From: Theocolax elegans | Taxonomy: Eukaryota; Arthropoda; Insecta; Hymenoptera; Cerocephalidae | Assembly (NCBI GenBank): GCA_026168455.1 | Contig: CM047431.1 | Coordinates: 22,199,365 to 22,263,364, forward strand | Direction: 5' to 3' | Length of the DNA stretch: 64,000 bases | Shown here: positions 54,738-64,000 of the stretch, piece by piece | Layout: each line of letters opens with the position of its first letter | How positions within the stretch are numbered: the first letter of the stretch is position 1 | Made by a program: the position numbers and the translations under genes | The notes under the pieces: generated by a model | What the model was told of the DNA's origin: nothing | Seen by the model: only the letters and a program-made list of their open reading frames with translations | The model's database searches: none

Positions 54738-56045
54738 ATGGACAAAAATAAAGTAAAAAATAAAATCGTTACGCGGTCTGGGAGAGAAGTAAAACTTGTA
54801 CATTCTAATTTAAACATTAAAAATAAAAATCGTTCTGTTAGAAAAATTGAATCGAGTAGAATGTCGACACAAGGGGACAATCAAGGTAACGACACTTCGA
54901 TAGCCCAAAATATTCAAGAATAAACACAAAGGTTAAGGTTATTGCGGGAGCAATTGGAACAACTACGCGATAATCTTCAAGTTCAACAACGTGAATTAGA
55001 GTCGCAACGACAAGCTACAGCCCAGCAGAGGATTCTTTTAGAGCAACAATTAGCCGGTGTGTCGAATAACGGACAATCAACCATCTTGCCTCAGCAACCC
55101 ACAGCGCAAACCACACCAGTCGTTCCAATTGCAGATATAGGCGGTATGATAAGTCAATTAAATCATATTCAGTTGGATCTTAAACTGCCAAAATTTAATA
55201 ATGAATCCGCGAAAAACCCATTAGAGTTTCTTAACGAATATGATCGATATTGTCAAATTAAGGGGATAAGTGACGTAAACAAAAAATTACTCGTACAGCA
55301 ATGTTGCGAGGGGAAAGCCCGTACGTGGGTAGAGTTGCAGGGTGATTTTATATCTTATCAAGCCTTTCGGAATATGTTTCTCGCGGAATTCTATTCGGCC
55401 CCGATACGAACTAATATAAAAAAAATATGGTTAAGTCGTTCGTATAACGAATCTCGTGATATTTCTTATCGAAACTATTTTTTTCGACAATTGAAGGAGG
55501 CCGAATATTTCATACCTAAATTATCTCCGTACGAAGTAAATTATACGATTGTAACGCAACTCCCCGCGCTCGTGATGCGATCGCTTGCTACCGTAGATTT
55601 TGAAATTACGAACGCCGTCGCGCAATCATTGGCTATTTTAGACACTACGAGAGAGCATGATCGTTATCAAAACTCAAGGGTAAATCATGTACCACATCAA
55701 ACTACACATGTACGAAATTTACGCGTAAATTCAAATACTGAAAATTATGGGCAAAATACCGGTTATGTAAATCATCGTAATAGATCATCAAATTTCTATA
55801 GACCCTATCAAAATGAAAATCATTATTATTATAATAGAAATACGTGCGCAACTCAAAACTCGACAAATAATCTGCCTGTGCAAAATCAAACATACGATTC
55901 TCAGGCGAGATATAATCTCCCAGATACGCGATTTCCCCCTCCAACGTACTCGACACGCGTAAATCACGCAAATAATAGCGAGGTGCCGAGAAACCAAAAC
56001 AATGCTCCACAACGCTCTCGTCAATCGAACTTAGATTTAAACTAA
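54738..56045 (+). pseudogene. gag: gypsy-2 Gag with one internal stop
   Basis: ATG at 54738 opens a frame that meets TAA at 54921-54923 and continues in the same frame to 56045. After the stop comes a coiled coil (LREQLEQLRDNLQVQQRELE), a Gln/Thr/Pro linker, then a capsid-like region (LDLKLPKFNNESAKNPLEFL, LVQQCCEGKARTWVELQG). The C-terminal 110 residues are rich in Asn, Tyr and Arg and have no CCHC knuckle, unlike most gypsy Gags. The frame ends in the heptamer TTTAAAC and TAA. A single change would account for the internal stop; whether it occurs in sister copies is unknown. Confidence 0.8.
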
Positions 56046-56083
56046 ACAACGACACATCGTATACAGGCCCGCCGATGTGTCGT
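56036..56083 (+). promoter_or_regulatory. -1 ribosomal frameshift signal, gypsy-2
   Basis: TTTAAAC at 56036-56042 provides the last two gag codons (TTA AAC) before the TAA stop. A 6-nt spacer precedes a perfect 11-bp stem, 56049-56059 with 56073-56083, around a 13-nt loop. Pol is open in the -1 frame from the heptamer onward. Confidence 0.88.
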
Positions 56084-57660
56084 GCGATGTACGATTTTGC
56101 GCAAGAACTTTCTCATGATGTAAATAATAAAGTTATTGAAACCGCGACTCAGAAATCGAGAATAGCTAAATGCGTACATTTACAAATGAAATTAAATGGA
56201 TTTGAGGTTTGGGCATTGTTGGATTCCGGATCGCAAATTACTTGTATATCTGACGATTTTTATAAAAAATTAATAAAAAATAATAAAATTGACGAGTTAC
56301 CCGCGAGTAACGTATACATCGCGACGGCGATTGGTAAAAAAGCTACGACAGTCAAAAAGCAGGTTTTTGTTGACATTTTGTTAAATAATGAAATATTTAC
56401 GTACCCTTTTCTAGTTATCCCTTTCTTGTCGACTGACGTGATTCTCGGTCATGATTGGTGTGTAAGAAACGGTGCGGTTCTTGATTATAAATTAGGTAAA
56501 TTTAAGATAAGGGAAAAATACATTCCTGGGCCGTCATTATTATTTGAACGCGATATGCTGGAAAGAGTGATTATTGATGCGCAAGATGAAATTACATACG
56601 TTCATGTCGTTACTGCTCGCGAATGTAAAAACGATGAACACCAATTGAATTTTAATAACGCGGTAGACCAATTGAAAAATAGTCAAAACAAATGTAGTAA
56701 TCAATGTTGTACAATCATGGGTTTACAATGTGAGATAGAAAATACACAAAATTCGATTACTATGGGTTATAATAATAATAATAATAATATAAGTAATTCG
56801 TATGAACAAATAAACGTAAATATATGTAATTTAGAAAATAAAGATATAGATGTTGCTTCGTCCAGTGGATCGTGTTCTACCGCGAGCAATCTAATAATTC
56901 TTGACGAGTCCGAGAAACGTGTTTTTGAAAAAGTATTAGTCGATTTTCAACAGATTTTATCTGAAAATCCCGGGTGTGCTACTAACTATAAACATAAAAT
57001 TAAACTTAAAACTAAAAAACCTATAATAAAAAAGGATTATCCTATACCGTACGCATTACGACAACCGGTTAATCAAGCCATAAACGAAATGCTTCAGATG
57101 GGGATAATAGAACCTAGTAATAGTCCTCACTTGAATCCTCTCCGTATTGTCCAGAAAAAAGACGGACGAGTAAGGGTGTGTTTAGACGCACGTTATCTAA
57201 ACGAAAACATTCATGACGACCATGAGTCTCCTCCACTTATAAGTGAACTCATGCAAAAACATAATAATAAAAAGATTTTTTCCAAGCTTGACTTGACCCA
57301 TGCGTATTGGCAAGTCGTGTTGGACGAGGAGTCCCGTCCACTTACGGCATTTTTGCATAATTCTAAACTTTACCATTTTTGTCGTGTTCCATTTGGCGTG
57401 AAGGATGCGGGAAATGCTTTAATCCGTGCTCTCAGCTTAGCTGTTGGAAACGAAAATGAAAACATATCCTTTTTTGTAGACGATATTTTAATCAGTAGTC
57501 CGAGTATTGAGGAGCATATAAAGGACTTGCGTTTTCTTTTTAAAAAATTAAAAGACAATAATTTGACCATAAAATTCGACAAATGTGAATTTTTTCGTAG
57601 CAATATTAAATTTTTAGGATATATATTATCGCCGAATGGTCGAATATTATCGAAACTGAT
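56036..57660 (+). pseudogene. pol: gypsy-2 Pol part 1: protease and reverse transcriptase
   Basis: The -1 frame from the heptamer carries aspartic protease (ALLDSGSQITCIS, later VILGHDWC), an Asn-rich linker, then gypsy RT: IIEPSNSPHLNPLRIV, SKLDLTHAYWQV and the catalytic FFVDDILISS. FLGYILSPNGRIL is the end of the RT palm. Just after it, near 57650, the protein continues in another frame, so a one-base change is inferred. The catalytic residues of both enzymes appear intact. Confidence 0.85.
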
Positions 57661-59649
57661 CCCGATAAGTTATCAACGATAAAAGATTTTGAGAATCCGA
57701 AAAATAAAAAACAACTCCAACAATTTCTCGGAATTTGCAATTTTTATCGTCAATTTAATATTGGTTACGCTAAATTCGTCGATCCTTTCCGAGATTTATT
57801 AAAAAACGAAAGCGTTTGGAAATGGACGCCGGAACACGAAATCGCGTTTATAAATTTAAAAAACAGTTTTTTAAATACTGTTGCTTTGCAGCATTATATT
57901 CCTGGCGCGGATTTAGTTCTTCAAACGGATGCTAGTGATCAAGGGTTAGGTGCACTATTATATCAAATGGATAAAAATGGTAATCACGGTTTAATCGCAG
58001 TAACGAGTCGGTGCCTAACCAAATATGAATTACACTGGAGTACAACCGAAAAAGAATTACTTGCAATTGTTTTCGGAATAACAAAGTTTCGCGTGTACTT
58101 AATAGGTATCAAATTTAGAATTATTACCGATCATAAAAGTTTAGAGTATTTATCGTCAACAATGTTTTTAAATCCTCGATTAAGCCGCTGGAGTTTGCTG
58201 CTACAGCAGTATAATTTTTCGGTTGTGCATTGCTCAGGGACGGATAATATCGTCGCGGACTTCCTTAGTCGTAACCCTAATGGAAAGTTTCATGAGCAGA
58301 GCTGTGAAAATCTGATTATTGCTAGTATAAATAGAATTATTGACCCGAGAGAAAATTTTGATATAAATATTCTATGTATAATTAATCTAACCCGCGTAAA
58401 ACAAAATAATTTAATCTATAATGATTTTAAAAATATAATTGACTTACAAAGGAAAGATGAAAAAATTGCAGAAATGATTAAACAAATTCAAAATAATAAT
58501 AATAACAATAATTATTTACAAATTTATGAAGATATTCTTTTTCAACGGAATAAAAATAATAATAATTGGGGCATCGTCGTTCCCGAATGCTTACATAAAA
58601 AATTAATTATGTTAATGCATGCGAAGCTTGGTCATGTAAGAGTCTATAAGACAAGCGAATATATAAAAAATTTCTTTATGTGGAGAGGTTTACGTCGTGA
58701 CGTGAAAAAATATATATTTACTTGCGATTTGTGCCAACGCACAAAACATTTGACAGTACCCATGGAGGGTGAATATAAGATGGTTCGTGCTGAAGCGCCC
58801 AATGATCTCGTCACTGTTGATTTTTATGGACCGTTGCCGCGTGGTCGAGGTGGTGTTGAATACGTTTTCGTCATGCTAGACAATTTTTCCAAATATGTTA
58901 AATTGTACCCTTTAAAGAAAGCAACTACTCGCGCGTGTTTGAAAAAAATATTTGAATGTTATATTCCAGAGTGTCGTAAAATGAAACGTATTTTAACTGA
59001 TAACGGGACCCAATTTACTGCGAAAGCATGGAGGGAAACGTTAGAAGCTAACGATATACATGTCGTATTCAGTAGTATCCGCCATCCAGAATCAAACCCA
59101 ACCGAGCGTATAATGCGCGAATTAGGCAGATTCTTACGAGCGCTTTGTGTAGACAAACACACGGCATGGGCCGAGCATATTCCACGAATCGAAAATCTCT
59201 TTAACATCACTACTCATTTTAGTACTGGTTACCCTCCCAAACAATTGCATTTTGGCGTTTCGATCCGTGATGATATACAAAATATAGTAAAATTTCCGAT
59301 ATCACAAGAAATAAATAGAGAATATATATTAGTTCAAGCTAAAGAGAATTTAATTAAAAATTTCCAAAAAAGATCGAAACAACAAAAACGCGTTAGTAAG
59401 ATTCAACTACGGGTGGGCGACCTTGTTCTTTTAAAAGTACGTCACTTGTCCAATGCACTTGACAAATTAACAAAAAAATTTTTTGATCTATATGAAGGTC
59501 CGTACAAGATTTCGGCAGTTTTGGAAAACGCAAATTCATTTGTTTTAACTGAAAATGATGAAAAGGACACTAGAAAGGGAATATATAATAGAAAAAACTT
59601 GCGAAAATATTATTCTCCAGACTGTGTAAATAGCGTTATTAAATCATAA
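57650..59649 (+). pseudogene. pol: gypsy-2 Pol part 2: RNase H and integrase
   Basis: After the frame change the sequence reads on without a stop for about 660 codons. FLGICNFYRQF is the connection domain. RNase H follows (LQTDASDQGLGALLYQ, ITDHKSLEYL). Integrase has a zinc module (HAKLGHVRVYKTSEYI, CDLCQRTKH) and a core with TVDFYGPL, LTDNGTQFTA and PTERIMRELG, so all three catalytic acids are seen. A VGDLVLLKV tail follows and the ORF stops at 59649. No chromodomain or envelope gene follows. Confidence 0.87.
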
Positions 59650-60647
59650 AAAAGAAAAAAAAAAAAAAAAAACAATGAAATGTACATAAATGCGAAGAAG
59701 TTACTGAAAAGTTAGTTAGTCAAATAAAAAATTATACTTATGTAAATATAATACGGCGAGCGATAAAATATAATTCGTAAATATAATTGTAAAAAGAAAA
59801 ATCACTATAGCTCACCATGGAGTGATAATAGTTTATTTATTAAAATTTTATAACCACACAAAAATCTGTGTCACTTAAGTGCAAAAATACCTATGAATTA
59901 TTTGAAATGATCATATCATAGATACATAACCATTAATAAATATATCAGATGGTATTACCTATTAACTATTTTTATTTTGCATCACTTACATAAAATCATG
60001 ATGCAAAAGGGGGATGTATATACCCTACAAAATAAAACAAAAAATCGATTTGGTAAAATCGATACAGCTTATGTGCAATAGTTAAGGTCGTGTTGAATAA
60101 TTATGTTAAATACCATAGTCTTATAGCTGTCTATCAGCTACACAAAATCGTTTCGATGCTAAATATACTGAATTATCGTACTTATGTGCGAAATATATAT
60201 GACTCTACGTCTAATATTGGTATTTACTTTTTCTCACACCTGTTTATATTTATTCTTACTTAAGTAAGGTCGCTTGCACGCTGAAATTTAAATTTTGGTT
60301 TTAACAAGTTGCAGGTAATATTGATGTGTTTAATGGAAGATATTTTTAGTAACCTTAATTTAATCGAGTAATTTATTCTAAGTTTAGACCTATAATAACG
60401 TCGTGTTATACCAAAGAATATTGTGATGCTTGTTTATATTTTTTCTTCTTACTTGGTGAGACTATTGTGATTTGTTCTTCATACGTTACTGACCGATTAT
60501 GTATGATTTGAGTTTTAGTTATTGTGTATTGTATATATCTACAGGTATTTATCGCGTATTAAGTCGAATTAAATGTATTTTTATATTTCGTTATATATAT
60601 AGATACTAAAAATCATTTTTACGTTGTTTGCGTATCGAACCCAACGT
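59650..60647 (+). other. gypsy-2 3' untranslated region
   Basis: About 1 kb after the pol stop, AT-rich, with an A-run at 59651-59673. No gene. Confidence 0.6.
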
Positions 60648-60661
60648 AAAAAGGGGGATAA
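60648..60661 (+). other. gypsy-2 polypurine tract
   Basis: AAAAAGGGGGATAA directly precedes the 3' LTR at 60662. Confidence 0.9.
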
Positions 60662-61062
60662 TGTAACATAATTTTATATATATGTATATATGTATGTATA
60701 TATTTCGCGAAATGCACGCCATTGACACCTCGATTGACAATTACCTACGCCGATGTAATGGGCGTGGCAATTAGATAGCGGCTTTCGAACGATAGCGAAA
60801 AGGCGATCACGCTCTCTTGCCTGCCGCCCGCCGAAGTGACACCACCTGAAGACGATCCTAGACTACAGACGCCGAGATCGACTGGGCCCACGATCATCGT
60901 AGACGCGAAGAATCGGGCGGTTGGTGAGAGCCAGCGTTAACTGCGCACTCATTAGTTAAGTTATACTTATGTACAAATAGAATAACAATTAGAAGTTGAC
61001 AATAAACAAGGGTTTGCCATAAAATCTCATATACATATTCAATTTTCCATAAATAAATTACA
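60662..61062 (+). repeat. gypsy-2 3' LTR
   Basis: 401 bp, nearly identical to the 5' LTR (a base missing near 60777, another substitution near 60842). TGCT follows at 61063-61066. Confidence 0.95.
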
Positions 61063-61066
61063 TGCT

Positions 61067-63237
61067 CCTATTGCTGTACCGCTAGCGTCTCAAGTCACTA
61101 TAAATGGTTTATTAAAATCTGCAATTTGTAGTATTGGTTGTTTACACAATTTTTCTCTTAAATCATCGAATGCCTGTTGAACCTCGCTGGACCATAGGAA
61201 AGGTGCGTCTTTCTTTAATAAATTACTTAATGGTCTAGTAATACCCGAAAAATTCGCAATGAATCGTCTATAATAACCTGCTAATCCTAAAAATTGACGT
61301 ATGTTTTTCACTGTTTTTGGAATTGGAAATTTTTTTACTGCTTCTAATTTTTTTGGATCCGGCAAAACACCTTCTGGTGATAGTACGTGTCCCAGATACA
61401 CTACTTCTCTCTTTAAAAATTCACATTTGTCTGGCTGTAATTTCAGATTTGCGGCGCGTACTCTTTGCAAAAATTTTTCAAACTTTTGGTTATGCTCCTG
61501 AATATTTTTAGCGTATATAACTGCGTCGTCAAGGAATAAAAATATTTCTTTGCCATGCATGCCTTCGAAAACACGATCAATCATTCTTTGAAAAGTGGCT
61601 GGAGAATTGCATAATCCCATAGGCATTGTTTTAAATTGAAATAAACCGAATGAAGATGCAAAAGCTGTTTTATGTCGATCTTCTTGAGATAACGGAACTT
61701 GTAAAAATCCTTGACATAAATCCAAGACGGTAAATACACGATTTTCTGGTCCGATTTGATCGATAATATCTAGTATATTAGGTAATGGGTATCGATCTTT
61801 TAAGGTTTTATCGTTTAATTGTCGAAAGTCAACAACTAGTCGGTATCGTTTATTACCCTGACTATCAGGCTTTTTTGTTACTAGAAAAACAGGTGATGTA
61901 TAATTGGAACTTGATGGTTCAATTATGTCTCCTTCAATCATTTCTTTTAATTGTTTTTCAAGTTCACTTTTGAGAGCATGAGGAAATCTATATGGCTTAG
62001 CTGTGATTGGTATGTCGTCGACAGTCGGTATCTTATGTTCTATAGCATTTGTCACGCCTAATTTTTCTCCTTTTAGACAGAAACAATCCGAATATTTATC
62101 AATTAAATTTTCTATAGATTGTCTTTGTTCCTTGTCCATTTTATCAAAATGCAAGGCTTCTTTCAACCGTTCATTACGGTTAAGTGCACTTGTATCCTCC
62201 GTTATGTTAAGTATCCTCGCTTCAGATCGATCGTCAGAAATGTCGTGTATGTCGACCTCTTCCCTTTCATAACTATAAAAATTATTAATATAAGGTTTAT
62301 TTGAATAAACCAAGTAACTGTTATTCATTTCGTTTTCGTGTATGGCTTCAACAAATTCACTTCGTAAATTTTCGTTTATTACTCGTTCATTCAATAAAAA
62401 ATCGCTAGGGTCCTCATCCTGTTCATTTTCTTCCTGTATGTTTATTAAATTCTCATTATTTATCTCATTTTCAGTTTCTTCAGTTCCTTGTTTGTTTATC
62501 CATAATATTTCGGTTCTCGGGATAGTATCTAATTCTTCCCCCGACATAACCAATTCCTTGTTATTCAATTTACAAACATAACTAACATTTTTATCACGAG
62601 GTTCGCATTTATCGCCCTCCTCGATTTCGTAATCCATTCGTACTGGACAATTCATCTTTTTATCAACAAAATCTTCCTTATTTTCACGAGGTCCGCATTT
62701 ATCGCCCTCCTCGATTTCATAATTCATTTGTACTCGACAATTCATCTTTTTATCAACAAAATTTTCCTTATTTTCACGAGGTCCGCATTTATCGCCCTCC
62801 TCGATTTCATAAACCATCTGTACTCGACAATTATTAACAGTCTTATTCAATAAATTTTCTTCATTTTTTATTTCATTTTCAATATCATACTTCAGGTCAA
62901 CTTCGTTTTCATAATTAGTACAGGATGGACTCCCAGCCATCCTATCGAACAATGGTGCTTCAATAATACCATAATTTTCAGTAATTTCATCAAATTTCTC
63001 TTTAATACCTGGCTCAGTCACATCACATACCCGTGGCTGCGCTTTTCCATTATTTATTTGTAATCGTTCTTCCTTCATTAATCCATAACAATTTTCACTT
63101 GCTTTACATGTATTATGCCTTAGATCCGACTCCTCGTCGATCTGATGTTCTTGTATTTCGTCATCTTTATAATCGTCATATAACTCTTGTTCTTTTTCAC
63201 TGTAATTGTATAGGTTTTTGTCGTTGCCATTTTGATT
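61067..63237 (-). pseudogene. gypsy-3 reverse transcriptase and start of RNase H
   Basis: The frame continues from protease after a TGA at 63238-63240. A variable acidic linker includes three tandem 30-residue repeats (residues 83-165 counted from the ATG at 63078; NYEIEEGDKCGPRENKE). RT shows IIEPSSSNYTSPVFLV, VLDLCQGFLQVPL and FLFLDDAVIYA, where LDD precedes the usual hydrophobic residue. FLGLAGYYRRFI leads into RNase H. A TGA at 61090-61092 interrupts the FIVT-DAS motif, and gypsy-2 inserted 24 bp further on. The gene is doubly disabled. Confidence 0.85.
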
Positions 63238-63990
63238 TCATTCTTTTGTTTGTTCTTGTTCGTAGATTTCATACGATTCGTTTGTGTCAAATTTTATAAA
63301 CGTTTCATCATTTTCGTGTAATTGAAAATCACTTGACGTTTCTGAGTCACTATCGGTATAATTATAAAGTCTTGAATTTTTCATGTTCGTATAATTATTG
63401 TTTTCCCTTGGTTTTGGCATATATCGTATTGATTTTCGGTCATAATTTTCGATATTCTCCATTATATAAATCGATTCATCCGTTTGCATATTATTTGCAT
63501 TTTCAAAGGGGAGAATTAATCCGTTAAATTCTAAATATTGTTCCAAATAATTGATTTTTGCATCGTTTCTACGGAAAAAATCGATGCCTAAGATTCCATC
63601 TTGTTGTATAGGGAACGAATCATGTACTAAATTGAGTTCCACGGGAGATCCTTCGAAATCTATTTTAATTTTACCACGAGTGGTTAATGAGTGGTCAGTT
63701 ATGCCTTTTAACAATATAATATCATTTTCGTCAATTTTTACGCGAGAGTCTACCTCTGACTCTTTAATTAGACTTACCGATGCTCCTGTATCTAGCAAGA
63801 ATTTTAACGGACGTCTTAACTGACCGGTATCGAAGATTACGACCGGGGCTGAACTTTGTTGGCTTAAATTTATTTTCGCGGTGCGGAGGGGACGTTTGAG
63901 CGGGTTTCCGCGCTCGAGGTAGAGGGAATTTGATTCGTAGCCTCTCTCTCGACCCTCCTCGGAGAGAGAGTATCGGTGTTTCCCTGATTT
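63238..63990 (-). CDS. gypsy-3 protease
   Basis: The -1 frame opens at 63990, just before the GGGAAAC heptamer, and has no natural ATG. The aspartic protease has LDTGASVSLI near 63797 and DGILGIDFF near 63595, the two signatures of the retroviral-type fold. An acidic Asn/Tyr-rich linker runs to TGA 63238-63240. RT follows in the same frame, so this stop most likely arose by mutation of a continuous pol. Confidence 0.75.
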   Translation of the reverse strand, partial: KSGKHRYSLSEEGRERGYESNSLYLERGNPLKRPLRTAKINLSQQSSAPVVIFDTGQLRRPLKFLLDTGASVSLIKESEVDSRVKIDENDIILLKGITDHSLTTRGKIKIDFEGSPVELNLVHDSFPIQQDGILGIDFFRRNDAKINYLEQYLEFNGLILPFENANNMQTDESIYIMENIENYDRKSIRYMPKPRENNNYTNMKNSRLYNYTDSDSETSSDFQLHENDETFIKFDTNESYEIYEQEQTKE

Positions 63991-64000
63991 TTATTTCCTT
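63870..64000 (-). CDS. gag: gypsy-3 Gag, C-terminal tail (partial)
   Basis: In the zero frame about 43 codons are open from the window edge to TAA at 63870-63872. The tail is rich in Arg, Ser, Thr and Pro, as expected after a nucleocapsid region. It overlaps pol by about 120 nt. With so short a piece the call rests mainly on its position and the frameshift signal. Confidence 0.45.
   Translation of the reverse strand, partial: GNKNQGNTDTLSPRRVEREATNQIPSTSSAETRSNVPSAPRK
63942..63984 (-). promoter_or_regulatory. -1 ribosomal frameshift signal, gypsy-3
   Basis: The minus strand reads GGGAAAC (63984-63978), a 7-nt spacer ACCGATA, then the perfect 9-bp stem CTCTCTCTC with GAGAGAGAG (63962-63970 with 63942-63950) around an 11-nt loop. 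The heptamer is in the right register to move ribosomes from the gag tail into protease. The stem is low-complexity, so it could in part be chance. Confidence 0.65.

Larger units (their letters stand above)
54118..61062 (+). mobile_element. gypsy-2 LTR element, nearly complete
   Basis: 6.9 kb with 402- and 401-bp LTRs (54118-54519, 60662-61062), a TGCT duplication (54114-54117, 61063-61066), a Lys-type primer site, gag, a -1 frameshift signal, pol and a polypurine tract. The LTRs differ at only a couple of positions by eye, so the insertion is recent. One stop in gag and one frame change in RT disable this copy. Confidence 0.95.
48422..64000 (-). mobile_element. gypsy-3 LTR element, split by gypsy-2 and cut by the window end
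   Basis: From high to low coordinates: the gag tail, frameshift signal, protease, RT (to 61067), an interruption by gypsy-2 (54118-61062), then the rest of RNase H and integrase (54117-52023), a long 3' region with a minisatellite, a polypurine tract and a 3' LTR. In-frame stops at 63238-63240 and 61090-61092 disable it. It is older than its insert. Confidence 0.85.

Overview
The window is AT-rich animal DNA. It looks like an insect genome, and an ant or other hymenopteran is only a weak guess. The evidence is the element content: Ty1/copia, BEL/Pao, several Ty3/gypsy lineages, hAT, Helitron, and MITEs or satellites with terminal inverted repeats. Primer sites match insect initiator-Met and Tyr tRNAs. 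I see no bacterial gene, CRISPR array, tRNA or rRNA gene, and no intact ordinary host gene. Almost everything recognisable is a transposable element, often nested in another.

Layout. 1-4088: a broken copia element on the minus strand, with its 5' LTR and primer site inside the window. 4115-11316: a decayed BEL/Pao element with both LTRs, in which the start of gag has been replaced by the 5' half of a non-LTR retrotransposon. 11335-12690: remnants of a Helitron and of an unnamed repeat-encoded protein. 12690-13200: a GC/CpG-rich island ending at a good splice donor, the only plausible host-gene start. 13260-16560: foldback repeat, a 290-bp TTAA-flanked MITE and a decayed spliced gene. 16664-40462: a short inverted-repeat element with satellite arrays at both ends, split by a 20.4-kb LTR element (17536-37918, minus strand, ATAT target duplication, near-identical LTRs). 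41428-43640: a dead hAT transposase gene with a 1.2-kb insertion. 44966-48421: a 3.4-kb imperfect palindrome whose right half is the 3' LTR of a minus-strand gypsy element that runs beyond position 64000. That element is split at 54118-61062 by a younger plus-strand gypsy element (TGCT target duplication).

The most interesting object is the 20.4-kb gypsy-type element. From its 5' end (high coordinates) to its 3' end it has: a 4.9-kb leader; an unrecognised 586-residue accessory ORF with an RRM-like start and leucine-rich repeats; gag; a -1 frameshift signal; protease, RT and RNase H; a separate integrase ORF that begins with an OTU-type cysteine-protease domain; and an envelope-like glycoprotein that seems to need splicing. 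All five ORFs are open, so it looks young and possibly capable of moving.

A second theme is gag-pol recoding. All three gypsy-type elements carry a classical heptamer (TTTAAAC, TTTAAAC, GGGAAAC) 6-7 nt before a perfect stem. In the 20.4-kb element the two frames overlap only at the heptamer, so the shift site is fixed by the sequence itself.

All calls come from reading the sequence by eye. No database search was run.
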